DNA of 64,000 nucleotides from Mytilus galloprovincialis (GCF_965363235.1 NC_134849.1:16704863-16768862), one strand, 5' to 3'. Shown: positions 12,901 through 24,597, counted from the stretch's first letter. The notes: generated by a model not told the origin, from the sequence alone. Numbers and translations: made by a program.

Positions 12901-15900
12901 GTCTCAATGAATTGCTTAATATAACCTTGCGTCAAATCAGTTTAGCGATATATTTTAAAGCTTAAATACTTTAATGAATCGATCAGGTTATGATATAATG
13001 AGATTTTCTGTTTGTGAATTTCGTGATTTCTTGTATTTAGCAAGAATTTAAATCATATAATTCAAAGTATTTAACATTGTTTAAAAGACCACACAGGTAA
13101 TAAAAGTTAATTGTTCCAGATACCAGCGTTGTTTAATTAGCCGTTCAGTTTACACGTTCAATGCAAACATTTGTATTTTTTACGCAAGTTAACACGTTTG
13201 TTTGAAGCCATGCGTGATGCCATGCGTGATGCTACACTATCAGGAAATTGACGTATCGTGACCAAACATCGGTTGGACCTTGTCCTTTATTTAGTTTAAG
13301 AAAAATCATGAACAAAGGATTACACATACATTGTATGTCCGAGACTAAAGCTGTGTTTTTCAGTTTTTCGTCCGCCAGCCAGACTTTTTGACAATCCATC
13401 ATAAAAAAATGTAAACATATAAAGTTTCCTTAAGGTACTTACAAATCGAATAAAACAAACTTATTTGATATTTCGTGTTTTAATGGTTACTTTTCAGTGT
13501 TTTTTAGATGTTGTATTTTGGGGGTTATTAGTGGAGTGTGATCTATATCCTATCATTATTTAAATATTTCTTTTCTAATTTTAATTCAATGATACTATTC
13601 AAACTATTGGTGATCTAGTTTACCCCCCCCCCCTTTTTCCCTTTCCCGACAAATGTACTTGTGTTGCAGACACATTTTTCATCGTTTCTGGTTAATCCAT
13701 TTACGACTTGAATAGAATAAGATGGGGACGGAAGATTAAGAACTAACAACTATATCTTTTTATATGTCCTCTTGGTGTTGCTGTCGTTCGTTTGCCGTGT
13801 TATTGGTGCACACTCAACATTTCATTTTATGTATTTGGTATTTAAATTGCAATAGGAAACAGATTGAAATATTATATATGCATTTTTTATTGAGTTTAGC
13901 CATTCCAATTGATATTATATAGTGTGTCTCTCTATGTTGTGATGTTACACTATTGTTTCAGATAAGGGAGAAGGTTTGGTACCATTAACACGTTTAATAC
14001 TGATGCAGTTGTTTGCATATTTCATAAGTCAGGAATGTGATGTTCAGTAATTGTCGTTTGTTGATGTGGTTCATAAGTGTTTCCCGTTTCTCATTTTTAT
14101 ATAGATTAGACCGTTGGTTTTCCCGTTTGAATGGTTTTACACTTTTAATCTTTGGGGGCCTTTTATAGCTTGGTGTTCGGAGTGAGGGGCTCAGCCAAGG
14201 CTTCGTGTTAAATGCCGTACAACAATGACCTATAATGGTTTACATGTACTTTTATAAATTGTTATATTTATGTCTATAACCTTCATCAGATTATCATTAT
14301 TTGTAGTAAGAATCCTTCTTTTCAATAAATTGTCTGCCCGTCTCCCCCATTATCTTCAATTAATGGCCAACGTTATTTACATAGCTTACTTTTTTCTCAT
14401 GTACATGTAACTTAGGCATAACAAGGTTTCTTAAATGAATAAACTCGTCATAGAAACCAGGATCGAAATATTGTATGTGCACCAGACGCGCGTTTCATCT
14501 ACGAAAGACTCATCAGTGACGCGCTCGAATCAAAAAAAGTTTATAAAAGGCCAAATAAAGTACGAAGTTGAAGAGCATAGATGACCAAAAAAAAAATCCT
14601 AAATATTTTGCCAAATATAACTAAAGTAACTTAAGAAAAGTCTTAGTATTTCACAAATTCAAAGTTTCATCAACAGTTAATTAACAATTGTGACCATATC
14701 CATGATTAATAAGCTTCTGTAGCAACATTTCTCAAATCGAAAGAGTACATAGAATATTATAAGTTATCTACGTTCATATCCGTAGATATGGATATTTTAA
14801 CACCCTGAAGTACCCAAGTACACCATGAGGCGTAACGAATTTATCCCCGGTCTTAGTCCGAATCTGGCGAGTTTTACGGAAATTCGGGTACAAAGTGTAA
14901 CGTGAAAACAACGTTATTTTTCATTATCTAAAAAAGGTTAATTGAAATTTCGAAATTTTACATATTTTTTACGGGGTGTAGGATACTACCTTTGGTGTAC
15001 TACCTTTGGTAGAACCCTACAGGTAGTCAAATATAAGACGTTTTTAATACGGATACAGAGAAAATGGATTGAGTCAAATTTGGCGCTCAATATTGTGAGA
15101 GTTACGTCATAGATGGTGTGACGTCAACGTGGGTCATTTGCATAGCAAGGTCAGCAGTCCCATTCCTTAAAAATGTGACAGTCAAGTGATGCATTTAATG
15201 AAATGAGTGTAAATTATCCGGCGGCATAATAGGACAAAATCGTTAATGAATTAAATATTTAGTCACAAACATCAGTGATAATCTACAGAATTCAATATTT
15301 CACAAGGAGCAATTATGGAACTAAGGAAAACTTGCGTGAGGTTCCTCGGGATAATGGTTAGCAACGTCCGGGGATATGGGTTAGCAACACCCAGGGGCTA
15401 TGGGTTTTGTAACGACGTGCGTTAACCAATCAAAATCCTAGATATATATACTAAGCCGGGGATAAAATAAGATGTCTCTCCCAGACACAATCAAATGTTC
15501 CTCGAGATCTGTAGCTAGCAGACTTCTCACTCAGCTATCGGTAACTGGTTATGACCTCTCTAACCCTAAAACCTCTCCATCTTAGCAGGCCTATTAAGAT
15601 ATGACAAGTGCGTAGACGATCTAAAAGTATCATCCTACCAGCTCTATTTCTCAAACCACAGAAAAGTTATCGTGTAGCTCCCCCTATACCCTCACCTGTC
15701 AGTTACTGGTTAGGATCTTGTCAATGTCAGTATGGCAGGAGTTATATAAACAAGCGTCTGAATGATTGGCACGAGTCACTCGGTGCGTTTAATTAACATG
15801 CTCGATGCTGTTTTTGTGTGCAGAAATTAAAAATAATGGGACAGTTTTGTACATCACAGTTCTTATTAACGATATTTATTGAAATTTTGAATGATTTAAT

Positions 15901-18900
15901 AAATTTTTATCAGGTTTCTGATGGTTCATTGTCCCGCTGACAGATTTTAATCTTAAACAAATTATTAAATAATTTTACAGTTAAAAAGGTTTAATACGAA
16001 CTTAAAAAACATAATTGTCACACTAAGTTGACTTCAATTGAGCAATGAAATGTGTTTTGAGTTCGTTGAATGAGAAATGAAACACTGATCGATTGTAAAA
16101 GGTAATGTAATTATAAGATAAAGTTTGGATGGAATGTTCGCTTAAAAAGATCAGTATATATATCGTATTAAAGTATTGTTCAACATTTTTTGGACAATCA
16201 AAAATTAGGGCGAATCAGTGGACACATTTTAACATAGGTGCTGCGGTACAAATATTTGTAACACAAAGGAGTTTAATAATTTGCTTTACGGTATGGGTTT
16301 TGACCAGTGTTGAGCGAAGGCCGTACATTGACCTATAGTTGATAACCTCTACATCATTGGGTCTCGGTTTGAGAGTTGTCTCATTTGTAATTACACCAAA
16401 ACATCTTATTTTTTTTTCGGAGTGTCTATTCGTCCGGCTAGCCGGACGAATAGTTAAAAATCTCTATTCGTCCGGCCATCCGTCTGCAGATGCGCAAACC
16501 TTCGATATCAATAAAAGTGTCATGTGACGCGGAAAGTGTCCCGGATGAGGTGTCGGATAACACACGCGGTGTCGGATAACACACGCGCGTATGCAATGGA
16601 CGTTTTGAGAATTGGAGATCGTGATTTATATTTAGAGATGTCATAGAGAAAACCAGAGAGAATGTGATTGCTTTAAACAAATGTCTATAGGAGTGATTCC
16701 AGAACAATAGCGTATACATGTTAACTGTGAGGAATAAGCCTGAAATCAAAGTGAAATTGATGAATTACCCCCATTTACCTTATGGACGCATTCGGAAAAA
16801 AGTACTATATCAAACTTGCTTGGATGCATTATTTTCAGTTATACTACAACGGAGATATATGAGCATACTGATATGCCTGGACTGGGAATAAGACACCAGG
16901 GTTGGGGGGGGGGGGGTCACCCCTTTTTTCTGTTGTATCTAATACACATTTTTTTCTAAAAAAATCTTATCGAAAACACAATCCTACTTTTGGGGACAGG
17001 TTACACGTGCCTGACCTTTTCTCTAATTTCCTATGAAATAAAAATCGCCTAACAATTTAAATGAAGGATCGTGCATAATCATATGAGGACCTTACTTTAA
17101 CCAAACTTCACAGAAACAATAAATTCAGGATTTTTTGGATTCAAAGATGAAGCCAATAATGATTGGCTCGACTATTTGCTTTACAGGAAATTCATAGGCA
17201 GAAGAACAAAAAAGAGAATCATTTCTGCCCTCCCTAACCCAAGTTCCTTTAGAATATTAGAACAAAAAAATCTGAATCAAATGTATAGTTTTTTTTTATT
17301 ATTAGAATGAGATCTTTTTCATAAAATGATGTTAGCTAATATATTTTGAAACAACTCGTGCTTTATTTAAAACCTTCAAAACACGATGTTATATCTTCAT
17401 CATTATATTTTTGGCCGGACAAATAGCGAAAACCCGTACAAATGCTATTTGTCCGGCTTGCCGGATGAATAGACATTTTTGACTATTTGTCCGGCTAGCC
17501 GGACGAATAGCCACTGCCTTTTTTTTTCTCTACTAGACCATCTTCGAATTGGTGAAAAAAGAACTTTTTGACGAACAGCAGATTGCATCGGTTTTCCATG
17601 GAATATCTGCTAGTACGCATACTCCTTTAAGTTTTCGGGAGTTAGTGTCTTTCCGATCTTAATCAATATTATTTAATGGGAATGTTTGATGTAGGCATTA
17701 TGTCCAGTGGAAAGTATTTCATGGAAGCTCTCGACGATAAATAGTGCGCCAAATCTGTATTATTTTACTTCTGATTAAGATTATATGATCTTAATGAAAA
17801 GATGAATACTTTACATTCCTAATAAAAATTGATTTCAAGCGTTTTAAAATTAGTCTATTTAAACATGATTTTTAAAATTTTCCTTTCAAAATAATTGTAG
17901 AAAGTTTTTTTGTGTTCAATATTCCTGTCTTCAACCCACAGAGTGCATAAAACATCAATAGAAAAACGACATTTGTATGATTTTGAAGATACAAAATAAA
18001 CCCCGTAGATTGTGTAGGTCGTTGGTAAAAAAAAAATCCGCGTGCGTCTCATTGACATAACACTTACTCGTTTTGTTGAATGTTGCCTTTTTAAATATGG
18101 TCGGGTTGTTGTCTCTTTGGCACATTCCCCATTTCCATTCTCAATTTTATTTTTAAAATTTTTAACTGGGCCTGACTGACTAGTACCGCTTGTTATTAAA
18201 TATTTAATTGATTTCGAACTTTAGTGTTTTGTACTGAAGCGTATAAGCGCCTCACAACTTTTTTTTTATATTTCTTCCTATGTTTGAGTTATAACGCAAA
18301 CCTTTGCGATACAGCGCAAACCTTTGCGTTATAACGCAAACATTTGCGTAATAAAGCAAACATTTGTTTTATCTTATTCCTTATTTAAGATTCAAAGGAA
18401 ACAGCAGTTATTGATAGAGGAGGCTGTATATATATTAAAATTTATCACCTTTGTAGTCATTGCAAAGTAAAATGCTTGAATAATTAAATCATATCATTGA
18501 CTAATAATGAGCAGAATAATATAAGAAGATGTGGTATGAGTGCCAATAAGAAAACTCTCCATCTAAGTCACTATTCGTAAAAGTAAACTATTATAGGCCA
18601 ATGTACGGTCTTCAACACGGAGCATTGGATCACACTGAACAGCAAACTATAAAGGCCCCCTAAACGCTATCTATGTTACTACTAGTATAGATATTACAAA
18701 GAAAATTGAGTAAATTGAGGTTATACCGAAGAAAAAAGATCAACCCTGCTAATATATATTATAGCTATAACCGAATATAAATATACTTCCAAAGTAAGCC
18801 TGCGTTTGAGAACTGTGTAAAGTTGGTGAGATTCAAACAAGCTACCCTTTGGCAATAAATGTATAGAATGAATATGCTTTATTAATAAAATTATGTTCTC

Positions 18901-20522
18901 TCCATTCAAATTGATATCCAATCATCTTAAATATACTTCACTATATTGAAATGAAAATTCAATAACTTTCTATTAAAGAATACTTTATCATTTCTGAGAT
19001 TTAAAAAAGGTTTGCGTGTTATATCGCAAAGTTTTGCGTTCGAATGGTTTGGAAACAACTGGATAGTCGCCTTGTACCTTTGAATGTCTTTCATTTAAAA
19101 ATATGTTCGAACAACATTTACGTATCAAAATATATATGTTTGGGTAAGGCATTCAGAGTGACATATCTAAATGACAATGACATTATCTCATAGTCAGACA
19201 ATGCTGGCAGTTTTGAAGTTTTGCAACCATATATGATAAACTTGTGTCTTAGGATATTTTTTTTTATAAAACTATACCAATGATTCGATGAGGCCAAACA
19301 TTATTATTTCTAAATCCTTCTCTTTTAAAATTACTAAGTATATCCAATCTCTGAAAATGACTTCCTTAGTAAATTGTTATTAATTTTATTTCATTGATAC
19401 AGTTATCTTCTATTATTGCTATTGTTTATGAACCGACGGAATATTTATTAATCTATATATTTTTATTTCAGAGGTTCCTCTCATCCAAGGAATATCTCAA
19501 GATTCAATGACGAACAACACAATACAGCAACTTTAGATGGTATAATGACTAAAATAACACCATGGGTACGTCACAAAAACATGCATCAGAACTATTTCAT
19601 GAGCGGAAGAGTTTATTCAGACAAACCACTTGCAGATTCAAGTTTAGTATTCATTCATCATCCTAGAACCGGTGGTTCAAATATGATAAAATGTTTAAAT
19701 AATATTTCAAATGCATACGATTTGCCAATGTCGCCATTAATGTCAAGCGAAAACAGAGCACTATGGGATTCCGGAAATAAATTAACAAATAAGTACAAAG
19801 ACCGAATAAAGATTCACAGAGGAAAATTCACTTTCGGAATGTGTGAAAATCTCAACCAAATGTGTTCATATGTGATATTTTTAAGAGACCCCCTAGAGAG
19901 ACTTATATCTAGTCATAACCATTGTCAGACATTTCCGGAAGACGAAATTTGTGGTTCGTCTGATCCTCGTGATATGTCTTTACGGAGCTGGATTCTAAGC
20001 CAGGGAAACGTGTTATTGAAACAGTTACTTTTCTCACCGCATATATGCAATGATGAGTATTTAAAAAACTTTAATATTTCGTCAACTATGAATAGCAAGA
20101 AACTCTCATGTTGGACTAAAAATAATTTAATTTTAGACAAATTAATAGTTAATTTCAAGGATAACATAACACAGTACATTGTGAATAATTTACATAAAAT
20201 GATCTCATTCATTGGACTAAGTGAAGAACTTGACTTGTCACTGCGCATGCTTGAAAAGTCTTTCAAATTACCATTTACGAACTGTGACTTCAAAAGTCCA
20301 TCACAAGCTCATCGTAATGACGAAATTCAAACAAACAGAGCTTTAAATACAAATAGTTTCCACCAAAATGAGGAGGACATTGAAGATGAAAGTGAAGATT
20401 TCGTGAATTTCAAAGACGATTTGTACATTCAAGAAGCCTTATCCGCTGACTATGCTATTTATCATGAGGCCAAACGCATTTTCCATATACAAAAACAAAT
20501 GTTATTAAATTCTGTTCGATAA
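6991..20522 (+). CDS. Type II membrane (Golgi-type) sulfotransferase, two exons
   Basis: The coding exons are 6991-7088 and 19472-20522. The donor is CAG|GTAATA and the acceptor TTTATTTCAG|AGG. They join in phase (a split Arg codon) to 382 residues. Exon 1 gives a short cytosolic tail and one hydrophobic segment (about residues 10-25, SLLLVVCVLGTIALFY), a signal anchor placing the catalytic domain in the Golgi lumen. A PAPS 5'-phosphosulfate loop is seen at about residues 93-102 (FIHHPRTGGS) and a 3'-phosphate site at about 168-180 (FLRDPLERLISS). These are the two signatures of the carbohydrate sulfotransferase superfamily that includes heparan/uronyl 2-O and 6-O enzymes. Several Cys in the lumenal domain could form disulphides. 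The acceptor sugar cannot be read from the sequence. The 12.4 kb intron is filled with repeats. The ATG at 19545 would lack the anchor, so the upstream start is preferred. Confidence 0.85.
7337..7517. repeat. Tandem repeat, about 44 bp x 4
   Basis: Four consecutive units with the core TTGCCACTGGACGTTA followed by AACAAACAACAATC. It lies just inside the sulfotransferase intron. A single diverged core (TTGCTACTGGACGTTAAG) occurs at about 9120. Confidence 0.92.
7520..8699. other. Intronic sequence without recognisable gene
   Basis: Part of the large sulfotransferase intron. AT-rich, with only short chance reading frames. I see no domain, RNA gene or clear element here. Confidence 0.5.
8700..8845. 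mobile_element. Degraded copy of the CAG-GGCGGATC MITE family
   Basis: Ends are CAAGGGACGGATCTAACC and TTTGGATCCTACACTA, diverged from the copy at 140. The flanking 5-bp direct repeat CAAGG is intact (8695-8699 and 8846-8850). The internal G-run/C-run layout matches the other family members. Confidence 0.8.
8850..10780. other. Intronic sequence without recognisable gene
   Basis: Inside the sulfotransferase intron. A duplicated phrase, CATGTAAA(G/A)CCAGCATTTC, occurs at 9228 and 9268. Reading frames up to 90 codons (9353-9625) have no recognisable domain and look like chance in AT-rich DNA. Confidence 0.5.
10785..11070. repeat. Dispersed molluscan repeat with GTTCGTCC microsatellite
   Basis: Begins with TGCCCCATTTATGGGCATTATG, which includes a short inverted repeat, then a degenerate CCGTTCGTCC-type run, then a unique-looking tail ending near GGGGCATCTGTGTACATTC. 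I recognise this arrangement as a common dispersed repeat of bivalve genomes. That recognition is from memory and not verified by a search. Confidence 0.55.
11870..12200. repeat. Dispersed mussel-type repeat, families A and B composite
   Basis: The left part (AAGAGACCATAAGACATAG to TATGGCCTTCAAAATTGAGC) is the reverse complement of the family B phrase seen at 16270, 52000 and 54095. The right part (GGACAGACACATAC ... GCGGGGTTAATC) resembles the 3' block of family A. No coding capacity. Confidence 0.6.
12356..12697. repeat. Minisatellite, about 60 bp x 6
   Basis: Six units of about 60 bp with the core CGAAAACGACAAGTAGAAGTC, alternating with AACACTATAAAA and ATACAAAAC(T/G)TAGT. Units differ by single indels in the A-runs and one 3-4 bp insertion near 12608. 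The last unit is truncated. Confidence 0.93.
12700..14440. other. Intronic sequence without recognisable gene
   Basis: AT-rich intron interior. It includes a short direct repeat (CATGCGTGATGC twice at about 13209-13232) and an 11-C run near 13624. The 13950-14220 part reads like a decayed dispersed repeat (TTCGGAGTGAGGGGCTCAG). No gene supported. Confidence 0.45.
14445..14610 (-). ncRNA. Second repeat copy with hammerhead-like core
   Basis: The minus strand has CTGATGAG (14509-14516), a stem II hairpin closed by GTCT/AGAT (one G-U pair), GAAA (14493-14496) and ACGCGCGTCTGG. The far side of stem III reads GTGCAC, so the pairing and cleavage-site region is degraded compared with the copy at 4262. 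The flanking sequence (CAAATAAAGTACGAAGTTGAAGAG) matches that copy, so the two are the same repeat family. Confidence 0.5.
14842..15474. mobile_element. Inverted-repeat element, about 630 bp, non-autonomous
   Basis: The left end reads TTTATCCCCGGTCTTAGT and the right end is the reverse complement TTTATCCCCGGCTTAGTA, a one-base indel apart. Inside are a doubled phrase (CTACCTTTGGTGTACTACCTTTGG, about 14989-15010) and a doubled GGGTTAGCAAC motif, but no open frame. I could not define a target duplication. Confidence 0.6.
15608..15796 (+). other. Unassigned small open frame, 62 codons
   Basis: An open frame starting with MRRRSKSIILPALFL. No domain is recognised. It starts immediately right of the element at 14842-15474 and could be a remnant of a larger mobile element or chance. 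Coding status is doubtful. Confidence 0.12.
16270..16400. repeat. Dispersed repeat family B, partial
   Basis: Contains GTATGGGTTTTGACCAGTG, GGCCGTACATTGACCTATAG and GAGAGTTGTCTCATTTG. The same ordered phrases occur at 22255-22415, 52000-52110, 54095-54180 and 40960-41020, and inverted at 11890-11960 and 18525-18660. It abuts the palindromic element that starts at 16426. Confidence 0.75.
16426..17510. mobile_element. 1.09 kb element bounded by palindromic terminal repeats
   Basis: The left end contains a perfect 26-bp palindrome (TATTCGTCCGGC joined to its own complement), followed by a second half-site TCTATTCGTCCGGCC. The right end has the same arrangement inverted: half-sites at about 17410-17475, then a palindrome at about 17484-17510. 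Left and right ends are reverse complements over roughly 55 bp. The interior has no transposase frame, only a 103-codon chance ORF at the left end (16438-16749, minus). It looks like a non-autonomous DNA transposon whose ends each contain several copies of one palindromic motif. Confidence 0.75.
18085..18155 (-). repeat. Short inverted piece of repeat family A
   Basis: The reverse complement begins AATTGAGAATGGAAATGGGG and ends at CCCGACCATATT, the first 60 bp of family A. The rest of the family sequence is absent. Confidence 0.8.
18285..18370. repeat. Short tandem repeat of AACGCAAACNTTTGCGT
   Basis: Four units of about 20-23 bp in which GCAAAC and TTTGCG form small palindromes. A related phrase (GGTTTGCGTGTTATATCGC) recurs at 19011-19040. 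Confidence 0.8.
18525..18665 (-). repeat. Dispersed repeat family B, inverted copy
   Basis: Contains GATGTGGTATGAGTGCC and GGCCAATGTACGGTCTTCAAC, the reverse complement of family B phrases elsewhere in the window, and ends in AACTATAAAGGCCCC. Confidence 0.75.
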
Positions 20523-23500
20523 AACAAATCTTTTTAATTTTCTTTTCCCTAGAGCATAATATTGGTACTATTGGTCCAGTTAATTCATGTAGAATGTACG
20601 ATTTGTGCATTGATCTGTATTGAACTTCAAGAGACTGCGTGAAGAATTATGATTCCGACTATTATAATTTAAAACATCTTTGGTTTTATTTTAAATAACA
20701 GAACACATAGACCAAAAATTCATAACATTACAACTTTTCATAAATCAACGAAAGAACTCTAACATCAAAAAAAGAAAAAAAAAACGTTATTAATTTCAGG
20801 CGTCAAAAGCGCTTTTCTGGATTTACCTTTATCCGGTACGCTCTAACACGAATATTTGAAAGCAGAGAATGTAAAAGAACCGACACAGCCGGGAAGCCAG
20901 TGACGCAGGAGAGTTCCTCTAGACGTTTTTGATCACGTGATTTAGACGTAAACAAAATGACGTTTTTGATCTGCAAAATCGGGAATGAATTTTCCGTTTT
21001 TGCTCTTTATGTGTCGATGCCATGTTGGTATTCAAGCATCATAATGTTTACTTGGAACATTGTTTATCTCCGTTTTAAGCGATTCCGCTCAGAATTCACA
21101 ATGTGACGTAAAAATGATGTCCTGACAAAAGTTGAATCAGTATTTTCCGGCGTTGACACCCTAGAAAATAGTAATTTATTCCCTTAAATCGTGATATGCT
21201 GGTCGTATTTCATTTATTTTCAGTAGAAAAATTATTACAGATTGTGTTTATGTTAATAAAAGAAGGATATTTGTTCAGGGATGAAAATGTGTCAGTTATC
21301 AGTGCCAGTCCTAAAGTCAGAATTTGACTCGAAGCGGTAGGAATCCCGGTCTTCGTAACACCTCTGGACTTTACCTAATACTCACGAGAAAAATACGTTT
21401 CCCTGATGATGCCCGAAATGAAAGAATATTATTCCTGTTTCTTAAATTTCTTTCAATATAATAACCTTCTATGGTGTTTTGTTACATATTTGGCACTGAA
21501 CAGTTACTCAAAATTTAATTGGGACAACTGTTGATATTTATTTTTCCTTTTTAAGCAAGACATTAATAGGACACAACCAATTTTAAAAATTATAAGAATA
21601 TTATAATTTTTATTAATTCCATATTTTTAGTACAGGTACACAAATGTTTTGTTTATTGTTTATTTGTTCTTTTATCAAATTCACTATCAGTTTCAACTAT
21701 ACCCAGGCTAAGAATTTGTACACATGCATATTGATTTTCCCACTCTCTGATATTCAAGTTCTGTGTTTTTGTGTTGTCATGTTGTATATATTACTTTTGT
21801 GTGTGTGTGGTGGGAGGGGGGCTGTGAAATTAATCTGTCATTTGAATATTGTTTTTCTTCTATGCTTGAATGTACAGCAATATTTGGTTAGTAAATAGAA
21901 TTAATTTTATGAAGATCTAGGAAATATCTTCTCAGGAACAACCTTTTTATTTAGGTTCTTTTTAATGTAAAAAATTTCCAACAGTTCACATTCTTTTCTG
22001 TGTCTCAGCCAAAATCAACCATTAAGTAGTCTTAAGAGCAAAGAATAGTAGGCAGTACCTTTAGAGCTACCATGTAAACAATTACTCATAAATCATGTCA
22101 GATTTTACAAACAACATTGACATTAATTATCTTGAATGTCATATAATATACTAGTCAACCAATAAAAACAGAAGCCAGTGAGTCTCTTGAAATTCAGTTT
22201 TGTACTGTCAAGTTATAGGCATCAATTGAATAATGTCTTGTATTATGATAAGATTTGCAAGAATTTGGTCTGTTATAGCTCATCATATGGTATGGGTTTT
22301 GCTTATTGTTGAAGGCAGTTCAGTGACCTTCCTTTTTTACCTTCTCATCCTTTGGTCTCTGGTGGATTTTTTTTTCAATGGCAATCATACCACATTCACC
22401 TATATCTATAATAATGATTGAAATGGTAAAAAGTTCTTCTTATGGTGGACCAAATATTTTTTTCTTCACAATTCCTTTAATTTCACCAAAAAAGACTTAA
22501 TTACCAGAAATGTTTCTTTTATGGAACAAAAGTATTTCTAGGATACACAAACTATGGTTTATGATTAAAATATATCAAATACAGCAATAGTTCACATCCA
22601 TTAATGAGCAGGTTACAATTGATTTTTCCAATCTTAAGATATAGAAGCAGAAAAAAAGCAGCCAATACATTTTTAAACCAATTTCAAAGTCTTAATATCT
22701 ACCAGGTTGCTGAGATTAACTTCAATTGTCATATAAAGTTGGTGTGTACTCATTTTCTAACAACTGCTGGATATTTCTTAAATATGCATGTATGTATTGA
22801 TGCATACACAAAAAGAAAACAAGAATGAGAATATATGATGAACAATTTATTGAACTACAAGAAAATTGTAAATTGAAACACATGATACTATACACATCTT
22901 ATACAACTTGCCACATTTCAGAAGATCACCTAAAAAGAGCCAAATATCTGTTGGACCAAATAAGAGGTTTATTATTTTCAAATAAAACACAAAAAAAGTT
23001 ATGTTTGTCCTGTTTTAGTAAAATCTTTTTGAAAAAAACATGAAGATCTGCCAGATCTGGTCACAAATACATGTACATGATGTATGAAAAGAAGATTATT
23101 ACATCAATAAATAATGAACTGGTAACATTCACAAAAAAAGACTGAATGACCAGCATTCACAGTAGGTACTAAAGGTGCAATACCAACTTTCCCAAGACGG
23201 TACAAAATGACCAGCATTCACAAATAGAGGTACTAAAGGTGCAATACCAACTTTCCCAAGACGATACAGAATGACCAGCATTCACAAATAAGACAACACA
23301 AAATATTACCTGTATCATTAAAACATGAAATAAGATACCAAAGAATGACGTGTAATAAGCACATTTTTCTAGGTAAACACATGTTTGCGTTAACTATACT
23401 AAACATTCAATCTTTAAAAACTTCTCTCCTTTGAACTTTTCAAAGAATATCTTGTAATGTATTAAATTAAAAAAATTTTTAGCACATTTAAACCTCTTCA

Positions 23501-23632
23501 GATTTTTATTAATTTAATTTTGTCTCTCATCACAGGAAAATTATGATTTTCCAAGAATTTAAAATTTATTTTTTAAAAGTGGCAAATTACATAAACATAT
23601 AGAGAAAAATACTATGCAAGATATCATATATC
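20523..23632. other. Intergenic region; may include 3' UTR of the minus-strand gene
   Basis: Begins right after the sulfotransferase stop. At 20800-20870 there is a decayed Penelope-type terminal sequence (CTGGATTTACCTTTATCCGG). A family B fragment lies at 22255-22415. On the minus strand, candidate AATAAA signals near 22846 would fit a 3' UTR of about 0.8 kb for the gene ending at 23633. No other coding sequence is supported. Confidence 0.4.
23135..23295. repeat. Tandem repeat, about 65 bp x 2.3
   Basis: The unit is AATGACCAGCATTCACA plus AGGTACTAAAGGTGCAATACC plus TTTCCCAAGACG. The first copy lacks a few bases (CACAGTAGG for CACAAATAGAGG). It lies in the presumed 3' UTR of the minus-strand gene. 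Confidence 0.9.
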
Positions 23633-24037
23633 TTATTTTTGATTAAAATGTTCATTCACTATCCATGGAAAGTCCTTCAAAGACAGCAAACCAATATCTC
23701 TATATTCCAATTCACTTACCTAAAATAAAAAAGAAAAAAGAACATTTTATAACTTTTTGCAAGGCAAGTATCAATATGCCCCTCTTATTATCATGTCATG
23801 CAGACAAATATAATAAACGGCTTAGCTTTCATAACTTTTTCATTTTAAATCCAACAACACCATCAGTTTTTTTCTTCAGATTAGCTTGATAAAAGTACAA
23901 GTTACAAGTTGTAAAATAGTAACTGATATACATATTTATAAACATACAATGATATTCAATTACAAGTAACGACCTATATGACCAATTAATTAATAAGTAC
24001 TTACAAAATAGGAAAATGCATCTTGGGTCAACTTTGT
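23633..24037 (-). CDS. Last two coding exons of an unrecognised gene
   Basis: Exon 24005-24037 is only 33 nt (11 codons, TKLTQDAFSYF). Its acceptor is TTTTAACTCTTTCAG and its donor GTAAGTACT, both strong. The next exon, 23633-23719, follows a TTTTTATTTTAG acceptor and encodes 28 residues (start VSELEYRDIGLLSLKDF, end NEHFNQK) before a TAA. The two join in phase 0. Both splice sites, the shared frame and the protein-like composition argue for a real gene, although both exons are below normal ORF size. I do not recognise the family. Upstream exons were not found; the adjacent 24.2-26.1 kb is filled with retroelement sequence, so the rest may lie far upstream or be lost. Confidence 0.5.
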
Positions 24038-24597
24038 CTGAAAGAGTTAAAACCTTATTTATTTAATAATTTTTAAATTTTTAAACGGACACTTTAAGAT
24101 ATTTTTTTATTAATCATGGCAGTACCGAAGTATTGAATACTGCGCTAATGATACCCTCGAGTCCTGATAGTCCACCAGCATATATATCAAATAAGTGCTG
24201 TACAAAAATAAAACAACACGTTATTTATTTCGTGCGTCCGGAGAAATTTTCTGTATTTATCTTCATCAGGAACGTTTAAAACCCATTATTTGAAAGCCGG
24301 GGATGTATATAATAACTGAAACTGTTGCCAAAAAGGACATCTTTCTTGCTGTGCGGGATGAATAAATTCGAATCAACATCCGGCCAGATTGGGGACGTTA
24401 AAGCCTTGTGTAGAGAAAGTACTACTCCTCTGTACGGTAGAACAGAATTGTCATTGACATCCATTAATGAGTCGGCGACGTGACGAAGCTGTTTCATGTA
24501 CAAGTATCTTGTCTAATGAAGGGATATATCCTACTTTGTAAAGAATCACTGATTCAAACAAAAAATTCGCAGAAACTAACATTATCAAAAAGCTTGG

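Noticed and set aside
16438-16749. 103-codon minus-strand frame at the palindromic element
   Set aside because: It starts in unique sequence and runs through the terminal palindrome; composition is random and there is no transposase motif.
19925-20293. 122-codon frame antisense to the sulfotransferase
   Set aside because: It is a shadow of the sense coding exon, with no independent evidence.
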